Source of the DNA: Ephemerocybe angulata
Lineage: Eukaryota; Basidiomycota; Agaricomycetes; Agaricales; Psathyrellaceae
Direction: 5' to 3'
Length of the DNA stretch: 64,000 nt
Assembly (NCBI GenBank): GCA_013368325.1
Contig: JAACJK010000167.1
Span: 310,001-374,000 of the forward strand
This document shows positions 13,317-23,311 of this stretch, piece by piece (positions within the stretch are counted from its first letter, which is position 1; each line of letters begins with the position of its first letter). The notes below the pieces were generated by a model. The model was not told where the DNA came from, did no database searches, and was given only the letters and a program-made list of their open reading frames with translations. Both the position numbers and the translations under genes were made by a program.

Positions 13317-13894
13317 TCACTCCTCCAAGTTCGCGTACACTATATTTCTTCTAATTTATCCCGCAGCTCATTCGCTTGGGATCCATGCTAAGGACGATCT
13401 GCGTACCGGTTCCTATGGTAGGATCCATGTGGTAATTGGTACCCGCCCATCCTCCCCCAGGAAGTTTTGGCGTCAGATATAGGTAAGAAAGGAGGCAGCA
13501 AACTTACAGTAACCGGAGTTGGCCTTTCGCAAGCCTGAGCGGTCGGTGGTGTTAATACCGTTTCCAAGACTGTAGTTGAGGTCCGTGAAGGAAAAGTCGG
13601 GCTCCAGCAACTTCGCGAAGTCGACAGTTGGTGTTGCTCCCTTCGAGAGTTAGCTGGGTCTGAACAGCATCCTAACGGTTCCTTGTTTGAGAATTCTTTT
13701 CCAGCTTCTATTCTCATCAAATGCGGCAGCATTGTGAGATAGTCGGTCACCGTGCTGTATGCCCCAGCACCGCCTGGACCGACTGCGACTGCACGAGTGG
13801 TTACACTGCGAGTCAGGGGGATATTAGCTGTCATGATGGCATGTACGACGAGCTTGTCTATGGCTTTCTTGCCTGCAGCTCATAGTCTGACCAT
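13317..13894 (-). pseudogene. Deleted, frameshifted beta-lactamase-like hydrolase copy
   Basis: Read from 13894 downward, this begins with a relic of exon 1 of its neighbours. MVRL, then a stop, then AAGKKAIDKLVV matches MVKLSEAGKKALDALV in the gene at 14300-16011. It then jumps straight to the exon 7 equivalent (GAYSTVTDYL...LMRIEAGK). The segment with the catalytic Ser-x-x-Lys and the Tyr motif (exons 2-6) is missing. The exon 8 part is frame-shifted. The exon 9 part keeps WAGTNYHMDPT, loses a few codons, shifts frame twice and ends with the family tail IVYANLEE and a stop. It is the left-most member of the array and cannot encode an active enzyme. Confidence 0.85.
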
Positions 13895-14299
13895 GTCGAT
13901 AGGAATGGGCTGCGACTGTTGGTCTGAGTAAATGTGGCGATCCCTTCGAAATGCTTAGCATTGGGTCGCTTCGGTCTTCCTCACTCCCCGAACTTATTGA
14001 GTCAGTAACCTTGGCTGTCTGACCATTGGTGATGATTCTGAGCCCTGCCGCTTCCGAGTATGGGCTTAGAAAGACTGGGCTATGGTGAGTCTAAGCAGAA
14101 GCAGGGAAGTGTATTTCAGGGTCATAGCCGGATTTGGATGCGATATTGCCCAAAACGACATCTATGGTAGGCGCCATCGGCTGTTAGGGCGCTAAATCGC
14201 GATCGGGATCTTTTGCACTAGATATACAATCCTTTTGATAGCAAGGTTCATATCACAGATATGGGGTGAAGGCTGTTGGATAATTTGTTCCTTCAAAGT
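13895..14299. other. Spacer between hydrolase pseudogene A and copy B
   Basis: No coding signal. It should hold the old promoter of the pseudogene and the 3' end of copy B. Confidence 0.5.
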
Positions 14300-16011
14300 T
14301 TAAGTCTCCAGGTTAGCATACACGATGGCCTCCATCTTGTTCCACAGCTCGAGGGCACCCAAATCCATTGTGGGTACGATCTGGGTACCGGCAATCAGTG
14401 CGATGCCTGTGGTGGGATCCATAACATAGTTCAAACCCGCCCACCCAGACCCTGCAGATCGCGAAAGTTAATGAGATCAGAAATCCAACATACGGCAGGT
14501 CAAAGGTCTCATGACTTACAGAAACCGCTGTTTGCCTTTCGCAAACCAGGCCAATCCTTTGTAGTTATAGCGACGCCGGTACTGAAGTTAAGATCTTCGT
14601 AGTTGGGGTTGGATGCTTCCATCATCTTGAACATACCGGTCAGCGGAGATGCTCCCTCATTGCTCAACTGGGGCTTGAATAGCCCTTTAACCGTCTCCTG
14701 TTTGAGCACGGGGTTCGCAACTTGGATCCCAGCTAGAGCCAGGATTCAATCTCTGATGTGCTAGAGAACCGCATAGAAAACATACCTTCAATCCTCAATA
14801 AATGACGCAAAAGGGTAAGGTAGTCTGGGATTGTGCTGTATGCTCCCATCCCACCGAGCGCGAAGAGAACTAGCCGGAAGGATAAGCGATTTTGGCGCAC
14901 CGAGAAGGGAATATGCCCACCTTCACGAGGGTAACGCTCGATCAGTTTTAGCTGGTTGTCCCAGCGAGAGATACTTCTGTCCGAGTTGCGGAACGAGAGC
15001 TCCATGAGTCCGTCTTTGAGGTCGGCATTTAGGTTGAAGGTTGTTTGGATGCCAATTGGCTTGAAGATGTTTTCCTCGCTTTGATCGTCAGGCATCAATC
15101 CCGAGCTAAGATTTGCTGAGGCCCACTCACGTATATTCAATGAGTGACTTTCCGGTGATCTTCTCAATGATAATGCCAAGAACATCGGAGCTGAACCCAT
15201 AGGAGACTACGAAATCAATGAGTACGATCAAATGAAGCGCTTAATGGTCGTACTCACATGTTCCAGGCTTGTTGATCAGAGGGATTCCGGGATAGGGTCC
15301 CTAGATAAGAGAACCAATGTTGAATGGCGATACCTACGAACACCATGCATAATATCTGCACCGGTACCGTACCTTGGTTACCTCAAGAAACTTATCATGA
15401 GCAGCCTCCCTGGTACCGAGCTCGCTCTGGTCAAAGAGGTAGTTGGCAGGAAGACCATAAATGGGATCGGGGAAGAATGAAAAGTAGGAAAGGCCACTGG
15501 AGTGACTGAAGAGGTTCCCAATAGTTGGATGGATCGTTACGGGCCTATGGGAACCTCCCTCAATGATGACGGCGTTTTTGAGTTGAGGGATATATTTGTG
15601 GATGGGGTCATCAAAGCTGATTTTACCCTGCTCAATGAGTTGCAAACCGGCAATCTGGGATAAAGCGTGTCATCACTGGTCAGAATCGTAGAGTGAGGTG
15701 CACACTGCAAAGAAGTTTGAGCCTTACCGATGTAATCAGCTTTGACATGCTACATATCCAAAATACGGTGTCAGGAGATATGGGGCCGCTCGAGGGGTCG
15801 TCATAGGCTTTGTAACCCCCAGCGGACACATAGAGCTGTTCATCGAGGTTGGAGACAGCGATCGCGAATCCAGGTATCTTCTTTTCCGCTTGGGTCTCAG
15901 CCTACCCGAATAGTGCACATCATTAACACACTAAAGTGGATGTGCATTGAAGGTGCAGCTTACAACCAGAGCGTCGAGGGCTTTCTTGCCAGCCTCGGAG
16001 AGTTTGACCAT
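14300..16011 (-). CDS. Beta-lactamase-like serine hydrolase, copy B
   Basis: Nine exons, in transcription order: 16011-15964, 15901-15728, 15654-15373, 15300-15258, 15206-15131, 15078-14921, 14869-14786, 14732-14520 and 14451-14300, giving 409 residues. The family is the class C beta-lactamase/family VIII esterase fold. S67-M-S-K70 is the nucleophile motif. Tyr185 in SYGF is in the place of the YxN tyrosine. WSGWAG near residues 360-365 stands where true beta-lactamases carry KTG, as in esterases and transesterases. No signal peptide is visible (start MVKLSEAGKKALDAL), so it is probably intracellular. Fungal relatives include acyl transesterases and diacrylate-type esterases; the substrate cannot be told from sequence. 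All nine exon lengths equal those of copy C. The start is the first ATG and is shared with copy C. Confidence 0.87.
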
Positions 16012-16794
16012 CTTGATTGGAAGCGCTTGAGATAGTAGAAGTCCTTAGGTCTGGTATGTCCTTGTATTGAAGGGCGGGCCAGCTTCCTGGATCATGTGAG
16101 AAGACAGAGAAGCCTTCCGGAGCCGTCGAGGGACCGAGTGAAGCCTTGATTCAAGACATTTCATCTATCTCGGCTGCGATCTGCTGCGTGAGTCAAGTTG
16201 GAGCAAGTGTGTGCATATACGGGTGGAGAAGGACTGCGACGGTGCCCGCACAAAACGATTGATGTATGGCCTCGAAAATAGAGTTGAGGAATACGTGTCG
16301 ATGTGACGAGAGACAAGGTAGAACAACGGTTGGTCGGAGTTCAACTTGAAGCGTGCCATGGTTTGCTCCCGGCGTCAGTCTACAGTTGTCGACTCAGAAA
16401 TGGCGCTTGATTGCAAAGTCGATCAAAGTATACGTACCAATGCGATGGCAGTTCGTGTCGGTCAGCAGAGAGTCGCGAAGCTTTGAAGTTCAGCACCGTG
16501 ACGATGTTTAGCACGGTTCGAGCTTGAAGGCAAACTTATGATATCCGACTTGACCGGAACCAGATCGAGCTAAATCAAACCAGAAAGTATGGAAGAGGGT
16601 GTCGTTATGGAAGCACTTGACGCCGGCGCTTGTGGCGGCTGCTGTGGGCGCTTGATTCGAATCTGGCTTCAACATTGGACAATTCCGCCCGAAGAAAGTG
16701 CGGTATAAACCGTGTACATGAGACTACGCTAGCAAACTGTATAAAAACTTCAAATCGCTCATTTGCCTCCATACCTGGGCTTTCTAACTTGAGG
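16012..16794. other. Spacer between hydrolase copies B and C
   Basis: 783 bp with no recognisable gene. The minus-strand frame at 16359-16165 is short and of random composition. The promoter of copy B must lie here. Confidence 0.5.
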
Positions 16795-18493
16795 TCAGTC
16801 CTCCAAGTTGGCGTATACGATGGCCTCCATCTTATTCCATAGCTCATTCGCACCTGCATCCATGGTCGGAACAATCTGGGTACCAGAGACCAGTGCAATG
16901 CCTGTGGTAGGATCCATGACAAAGTTCGTTCCTGCCCATCCAGACCCTGTACATTCAAAGTCAGCATTGTTATGGACCGGCGTGGCACAAACAACGTTGT
17001 TAATAACTCACAGAAACCGCTTCCTGCTTTTCGCAGTCCATGCCAATCCTTGGTGGTGAGAGCAACGGCGGTACTGAAGTTGGTACCATCCCAGTTGGGA
17101 TTAGTGGCATCGATCATCTTCAACAATGCATCGACTGGGGCTGCTCCTTGGGCGCTGAGCTGAGGCTTGAACATTCCTTTCACGGTCTCCCGCTTGAGCA
17201 CAGGGACTGCAACTTGCTTTCCAGCTGCGATGAATGGTTAGCTCTTGCATTCTCCAAAGGTTTGGCTGGGAAAGGTGAACTCGGACACCTACCTTCGATC
17301 CTCAGCAGGTGGCGCAGAAGCGTCACGTAATCGGGAAGTGTGCTATATGCCCCCATTCCGCCGATTGCGAAGAGGACTGATACAGATAGAGTGAGTTTAT
17401 TTTGTCCACCGAGAAAAGCATAGGACTTTACCTTCTTTGGGATAGCGCGGGATCAGCTCTACTTGGTTGTCCCAGCGAGAGATGCTCCCGTCTGAGTTGC
17501 GGAACGAGAGCTCCATCAGTTTGTCTGTGAGGTGGGCATTCAGCGTGAAGGTCGTCTTGATGCCAATGGGGTTGAAGATATTCTCCTTGCTGCATTTATG
17601 AGTAATTTGTAAATTTAACGGCCCGAAATACGACTCACGTATAGTCGATGAGTGACTGTCCGGTGACCTTCTCGAGGATCATTGCAAGGATATCACAACT
17701 GAACCCGTAGGAGACTGCGGTTCGGGGAAAGGTGAGCGTAGTTCCGATGTTCACAATAGACCGGTCTTACATGTTCCTGGCTCGTTGACGAGAGGAATAC
17801 CCGGAAACATTCCCTAAAGGAATGGGTCAATGACTTCACCTCAAAGCATATAGCATTGGACATACTTTGGTCAGCTCCAGGAATTTATCATGTGCAGCTG
17901 CTCTAGTGCCGAGCTCGCTGTAATCGAAGAGATAGTTTGCGGAAAGGCCGATAATGGGGTCCGGTAAGAAGGCGAAGTACGACAGGCCGCTGGAATGACT
18001 GAAGAGGCTTCCAACAGTAGGGTGGTTCGTCACGGGCTTCTGGGTGGTTCCCTCGAGAACGACGGCATTCTTAAATTCGGGAATATACTTGTAGATTGGC
18101 TCGTCGAAGCTGATCTTGCCCTGTTCAACGAGTTGCAAGCCAGCAATCTTCGTGGGAAGGTATTCTCAGTGAGACGTGGTGCGCTGTAGGAGACAGACGA
18201 TGTGTATTACCGACGTGATCATCTTCGTCATGCTGCAGAGCCAGAAGAGGGTCTCTGGAGTGACAGGACCGCTTGAGGGGTCGTCATAGGCTTTATACCC
18301 TCCAGTGGACACGTAGAGCTGTTCATCCAGGTTAGTCACAGCCAGACCGAATCCAGGGATCTTCTTTGCTGCCTGGGTCTCTGCCTACAGCACCTCACTG
18401 TCGTTAGCATTGGATGGGATGTGCATAGGATCAGACGGCACGTACAACGAGGGCGTCGAGGGCCTTCTTTCCAGCGTCAGAGAGTTTGACCAT
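16795..18493 (-). CDS. Beta-lactamase-like serine hydrolase, copy C
   Basis: Nine exons: 18493-18446, 18384-18211, 18147-17866, 17813-17771, 17714-17639, 17589-17432, 17376-17293, 17224-17012 and 16946-16795, giving 409 residues. The catalytic signature is S67-M-T-K70, Tyr185 in FSYGF and WSGWAG at 360-365. A conserved HSSGLSYFAF lies between them, and the C-terminus is IVYANLED. It is a full paralogue of copy B: exon sizes 48, 174, 282, 43, 76, 158, 84, 213 and 152 are identical, so the pair arose by tandem duplication of genomic DNA. The usual role of such fungal enzymes is ester or amide hydrolysis, or acyl transfer; the substrate is unknown. No export signal is visible. A TATA-like box lies about 90 bp upstream. 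Confidence 0.88.
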
Positions 18494-19243
18494 CGTGATC
18501 GGTTGGGACTTGGAATTACTAGAGTGGGATGGTTGGGTGGTTGGAGGAAGGTTGTTGGCTTAAACGGCACCTTGCACCATCGCCTTTATACTACCCTGCG
18601 GCCAAGCTTTATGGGGTCACGGGTCGCGACTCGGACTCGGGTGAAGAGCAAGCTTTCTGGTCCAATATTGAAAAGGTGCCCCTAGAAGCCCAGATCGATG
18701 TGTGCATTTCTCAGCCGCATACGTATAGTGACACCAGTTTCCGGGGTTCCACATACCGCCCACTGCCATTTAACATATGAAACTTGGAAGCGAGGAAACG
18801 CTGCCTAACACCTTTTTCGCCAGTTTTGTGGAAAATCTTCGTCGTCCCCGTAGTGAAACGCATCGTTTGTTGGGGCTGGGAACAAGAGCGGCAGATAGAA
18901 CCGCAGGTGACCACTGGAAGTTGAACTGAAAGTGGTCAATAGGAGTTATGAGCGCTAGGCGTCAACCAAAGAACGGGTACAATTATGACCAAGGTTTTGT
19001 AACAGATTGGCAAGACTGTGCCGTGCACATCCCTTTCGTGTGAGCCATGTCCGGCAAGTCTGTTGTCAATTACCGGTGGGTCCCAGGATTTCCCCTTGAT
19101 AGACACCGAGCGCGCGCTAAAACGCGGAAGTTCGCATCTTGAGGGGTTTCATGGTCATCCAATTCGAGACAAAGATCCTGCTAGATCACATTTTACTTAT
19201 ATACATAGAGCCGCTTCTAAAATCTTACGGCTGATACACGGCT
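18494..19243. other. Spacer between hydrolase copies C and D
   Basis: Contains the TATA-like box of copy C and otherwise no coding or RNA signal that I can support. Confidence 0.5.
18583..18590 (-). promoter_or_regulatory. TATA-like box of hydrolase copy C
   Basis: The minus strand reads TATAAAGG about 90 bp upstream of the copy C ATG, a plausible spacing for a fungal core promoter. I could not find an equally clear TATA element upstream of copies B or D, so the paralogues may be expressed differently. This is pattern reading only. Confidence 0.45.
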
Positions 19244-21124
19244 TCACAGTTTCGCCACAGGCACTTCCTCCTCCCCCTTGCTTTCGAGTCCAAAATCGAG
19301 GTTAGCATAAACAGCCCGCTCGAGATCTTCTTGCAGCTTGGTGACTTCCGGTTCTCCAGGCGGCACGAGCTGCGTTCCGAACACCACAGCAATACCCGTC
19401 GTCGGGTCCAGGAAGTACGAGGTGCCTGCCCATCCGCCCCCTACAAACCACAGTCGACAGTCAGCGTTCATAAACTCGAAAGGGTTCCGTGTAGAATACA
19501 CGTGCGGAAGGGCGTTGAAATGAAGGGGAGGGTTTAGAGAAGTGGTGATAGGGTACGCACACCATCCGGAGCCCTTGCGCCGCCCCCCTGGGGCATCTTC
19601 GCCCGTGAGCGCGAGGCCGGTGCTGAACTGCAGCCCGCTTTTCACCATGTTGAACCTGTCGAGCGAGCGGGAGCCTGCGGGTGTCAGGGTGGGCTCGAAG
19701 AGGCTTTCTGCTGTGCGCTTCGTGATGATTGCAGTGCGGCTGTCGGTTATGGGGAGGCCCTCTTTCTCTTCTAGTTAGTATACGTGTTTTATGTGCCAGT
19801 GGGATTGGGAAGAGGGGGGAGGAAGAGTACCTTTGACTTGGAGGATGTGCCGGAGGAGGGTGAGGTAGTCGCGCAAGGAGGTGTAGAGGCCTACGCCTCC
19901 GAGGTGGGCGAAGACTGTGGTGGGTCAGTCATGAGTTGACGTGATTTAGATAATGTCCAGGGTGGGAGGGGGAGACGCACCTTTGTCGGGGTTGTGCTCG
20001 AGGATGGCGGTTTGGTCTGCCCAGGGCACGATCTTCCCGTCCGGTTCGCGGAACGTGAGGCGGACGAGGTCCGCGGAGAGCGGGGGCGTTAGGTGGAAGG
20101 AGGCACGCAGGTTGAGGGGTTTGAAGATGTTGTCTTGGCTAGTGTATCCAAGTGTGAGTAAGATACAGAGGAGAGGTAGGGGAGGGGAAGTAAGTACCAG
20201 TATTTGTCGAATTTGAGGCCTGTGATAGCTTCGACGAGGAAGCCGAGGATGTCAGAGTTCCAGCCGTACGTCCCTGGAGGTTGGCGAGGTTAATGTGAGG
20301 TTATAGTGTATGGGTGGGCGCTTACAGTTGCTTCCAGGCTCGAATTTGAGTGGTATACCCGGAAAGTTACCCTACCCATAATTCATCAATCTCAACATCC
20401 AAAACCTCAGAAATCCCAGTATTGCGTACCGTAATGGTCTTCAAGAACCCCCCGAGTGGATCCTTCTCATCATGCGCACTCGTATACCCGGCCTGCATCG
20501 CATACGGTGGATCGGGGATCGTCAACGAGTAGAAGAGCCCGCTGCTATGGTTCAGCAGGTGCTGCACCTGCACCGCACTGTCGGGTTTGAGGGGCGCGTG
20601 CGCGGGCGAGGCGACTTTGAAGGGGTATTGGAGGACGACGGCGTGTGCGAAGGCGGGGATGTGCAGGGAGATGGGGGTGGTGAGGGAGAGGGCGCCGCGT
20701 TCGATTACTTGGAGGGCGGCGATCTGTAGGAGGTGGGTATGGGTTGTTATTCGGTTTGTTAGTGGCCGACCGGCCGATCTGAAGATGGATTTAGAGCGTG
20801 GAAGGTGGAAGGTGCGTACGGAGGCGATGAGCTTCGTTTGGCTGCAGATCCAGAATATGCTGTCTGGGGTGATGGGTGGGCTGGAGGCGTCGTGGTAGTC
20901 CAGCTGCCCTTGAGCTGTGAAGTATAGCTCTTGAGAAGCACTTGTGACTCCGAAGACGAAGGGAGGGAGAGTGCCTGCTTTCGCAGCATTGTTCTTTCAT
21001 CGATTCCATGTAGCAAGGGTAGGTTAGTGGAATTTATGGAGTCTGGGAGAGCAGTACGGCTTACAGAGAGTTCGTCAAGCTTCTGAATGCCTGTGGCGCT
21101 TAAAGTTGGAATGGGCATGGTCAT
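19244..21124 (-). CDS. Beta-lactamase-like serine hydrolase, copy D (divergent)
   Basis: Nine exons: 21124-21065, 20993-20820, 20723-20430, 20371-20326, 20273-20198, 20138-19981, 19914-19831, about 19770-19561 and 19440-19244, giving about 432 residues. S71-Q-T-K74 is the nucleophile motif, TYGWNSD carries the Tyr motif, and GGWAGTSY is the third motif. The exon plan is that of copies B and C, but exons 1, 3, 4, 8 and 9 have different lengths and the C-terminus has an extra acidic tail (ESKGEEEVPVAKL). It is therefore the oldest or most divergent intact member. Two Met codons (21124 and 21118) could start it. The exon 8 acceptor is a TAGAAG tandem site, so one residue is ambiguous. It has no signal peptide and its substrate is unknown. 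Confidence 0.85.
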
Positions 21125-21471
21125 GGTGGTCAGAGATGAAGAGATAGAAAGGTTCGGTGCTCTACTCTAGATGTGCAGTTGCATGGCGCCATAATCGTTG
21201 CGAAGCATGACCAGGTCATGGGAGGTTAGCTATAGGACCCGATACGGTTCGGGTACTCATTCTAGCCGAGTGCGGGGTTAAGCGCCCGCCAAAAGGGTCT
21301 TGACCCCAGGCACACTGATTGAGCAGTTGAGCTCCTTGCAGGAGCTGAACATAGGGGCTTCTCGACATGCATCTGGAGACGGCTGAACGGAACTTCGACT
21401 TGAGAGATGAAGGCAAGAGTCGATAAATAATGCATAAGTTACAGTAGATGAGCGGGTAGAAAGAAATGAAG

Positions 21472-22589
21472 CTAGCCGACGCTGTCTTCGCTTTCGCTTC
21501 CGGAGGAGGGGGCATGGCCTTTGGAAGAACGGCGGGCCCCTGGGTGGCCGATAATCCTCTTTTTACTATTTATCCCTGCTGCCTCTTCTGCTGCAGCCAA
21601 CACTACGAAGTGGAAAAGGGTTAAGACCACAGGACGAAACAGCGAGTGATGTGCAGAGACATACCTTTTCGTTTTTGCTGCAGTTCTGACAACGGTAGGG
21701 GCACGTCCAAGAACCCGTCGTCGATCTGCGAAGGTGTGAGGAAGTTGTGCGCGAACTCTTCGGTGAATGCGAGTTGCTGGGCGAAACGTCTGGGCTTCTT
21801 TTGGATTGGGAGGTCCATGAAACGGAGTTCACGCTTGGCTGGACCGTACAGGTCTTCGAGGCGGGTTCTTGCGCTTTCGAGGATCCTAGAGGGGAGAATG
21901 TTAACGTGAGTAGGTGAATGTCAATTGGCAACTCACTGTGGGTTGACTGGCGAGGAATCTCTTCCATGAAGCGCACCGCTGAGAACATTCAAGACGTGCT
22001 CCCAGTTTCCTGGCTTCCGCCGGTTTTGTTGTCCGTCTCCCTGGGGCGGGGTGTGTACGGCGACCAAGTCGATGATATAGCCCACTAGGTTTGCAACCAT
22101 GGCGGGTATGGGTTGGAGCGCCTCATTTTGGATTTCTAGGTCTCTAACTTGTGCCTGCACGTCGTCCTCGGTGGGGGTTTCGCCTTCTTTTGTGGGTGAT
22201 GGAGGTGTGGGGGCATGGAGAGGGTTCCGTGGTGCGATTGATCGAGCATAGGAGAGAACTTCGTCGTCCATCCGCCAACTGGGAACTACGACATCTCCGA
22301 CATCCAGTGGCCAGCGTGTATATTCTGTTTTTTCTTCATCTCTCTTCTCGTCGCCTAGCTCGACCTCGGCCTCCGGTTCGCTTTCATCATCTGCATCATC
22401 TAGCAAAGGTCCCCAGAACGTCAGGGTCGCGGGCTCATAGTGCGGTTGCTGGACGCCCTGGGCCTCTGCAAGATGCTCTGCGAGCTGCGAGGCCTCGTCC
22501 GCGCGGATGGTGCGCACGAGAGAGACATATTCCGTGAATTCGAAGACCTGGGCGGCGGAGATCTGGGAGCGGGTGTGCCTGTCGGTCAT
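21472..22589 (-). CDS. Acidic protein, possibly Rrn9-like Pol I initiation factor
   Basis: Three exons (22589-21937, 21885-21665, 21602-21472) give 334 residues. The N-terminus has an EFTEYVSLVRTIRADEASQLAEHL helix region. Next come an acidic DDADDESEPEAEVE stretch and a TRWPLDVGDVVVPSW segment. Then come a helical block (MVANLVGYIIDLVAVHTPP), LESARTRLEDLYGP, and a Ser-rich tail ending SESEDSVG. The WPL...VxVPxW pattern followed by the helical region resembles what I remember of basidiomycete proteins carrying an Rrn9 domain (RNA polymerase I upstream factor). That assignment is weak and was not tested. The gene model is sound: both introns have consensus ends and keep phase. It is divergent from the eL41 gene about 200 bp away, which would fit a ribosome-related role. 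Confidence 0.68.
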
Positions 22590-22790
22590 GAATGATTGTG
22601 GTCATGAGATGTGTGCTGTGGGAAATGTTGTGTAAGAACTGTACAGTTGTCCATAAAAGGCCGGCGGCACCAACGCTTTCCCCGCATCCTCTTTCGATCT
22701 ACTAAACCAGGTACGCGTAACACTGTGGGGTGGCCCCTGTCTTCCCCGCATTTTGGCTGACGGTGTCTTGGCTTGACTTGGGTGTGTAGA

Positions 22791-22919
22791 ATGAGAGAGA
22801 AGTGGAAGAAGAAAAGGTCCCGCAGGCTCCGTCGCAAACGCCGAAAGATGAGGGCTCGTTCCAGTGCGTATTCTCGCTGTGTCTTAGATTGTCTCAGGTC
22901 TGACGACCGCGCAGAGTAA
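22791..22919 (+). CDS. RPL41: 60S ribosomal protein eL41 (25 aa)
   Basis: Exons 22791-22863 and 22915-22919 encode 25 residues, beginning MREKWKKKRSRRLRRKRR and ending RARSK. This is the classic, almost wholly Arg/Lys eL41 peptide, the smallest ribosomal protein. The intron interrupts the last sense codon: A before the donor GTGCGT joins AG after the acceptor to make the final Lys, and TAA follows at once. A second intron probably lies in the 5' leader, from a donor at about 22711 (CCAG/GTACGC) to the TAG two bases before the ATG. The peptide bridges the two ribosomal subunits. Such short genes are easily missed in automated annotation. The start is fixed by the invariant N-terminus. Confidence 0.93.
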   Translation: MREKWKKKRSRRLRRKRRKMRARSSAYSRCVLDCLRSDDRAE

Positions 22920-23311
22920 ATCAACCATCGAACGGCGCAACGCGTGTTGTCGGGAAATATCAGCGAGGGTCGTGTTGACGATGGGTCGTCCGTCAGCTAT
23001 CAAGTGTCGTCGACGCTGGAGGATCTGGGCGATGTGCGGGGCGTGTGCTTCGAGTTCTGTTTGTTGTACGATGAACAGTGCACGGTCGATATGTCTCAAA
23101 TCAAAGCAATTGTCTCCTGAACTTGAACTCTTAAGATCGCCTCGCTGTGAGATATGTTGTGAACTCGCTGGAATCGAGGCGATGTGACGCGTACCCTGAG
23201 ATTGTCTCGTCTCCCTCCCCAAGATCGTCATTGGTGGCTGTGCGCCGTGCGTGGGAATTTGAGCCATGAGCGTGCATCAGAGCTCGGCGCGTCTCAATCT
23301 TGAAGTTCACC
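22920..23311. other. Interval between eL41 and the Rsc7-like gene
   Basis: Holds the eL41 3' UTR and the Rsc7-like promoter. Open frames on either strand are short and lack protein-like composition. Confidence 0.5.

Noticed and set aside
16165..16359. Minus-strand frame between hydrolase copies B and C
   Set aside because: Short, random composition, and not continuous with either hydrolase gene.
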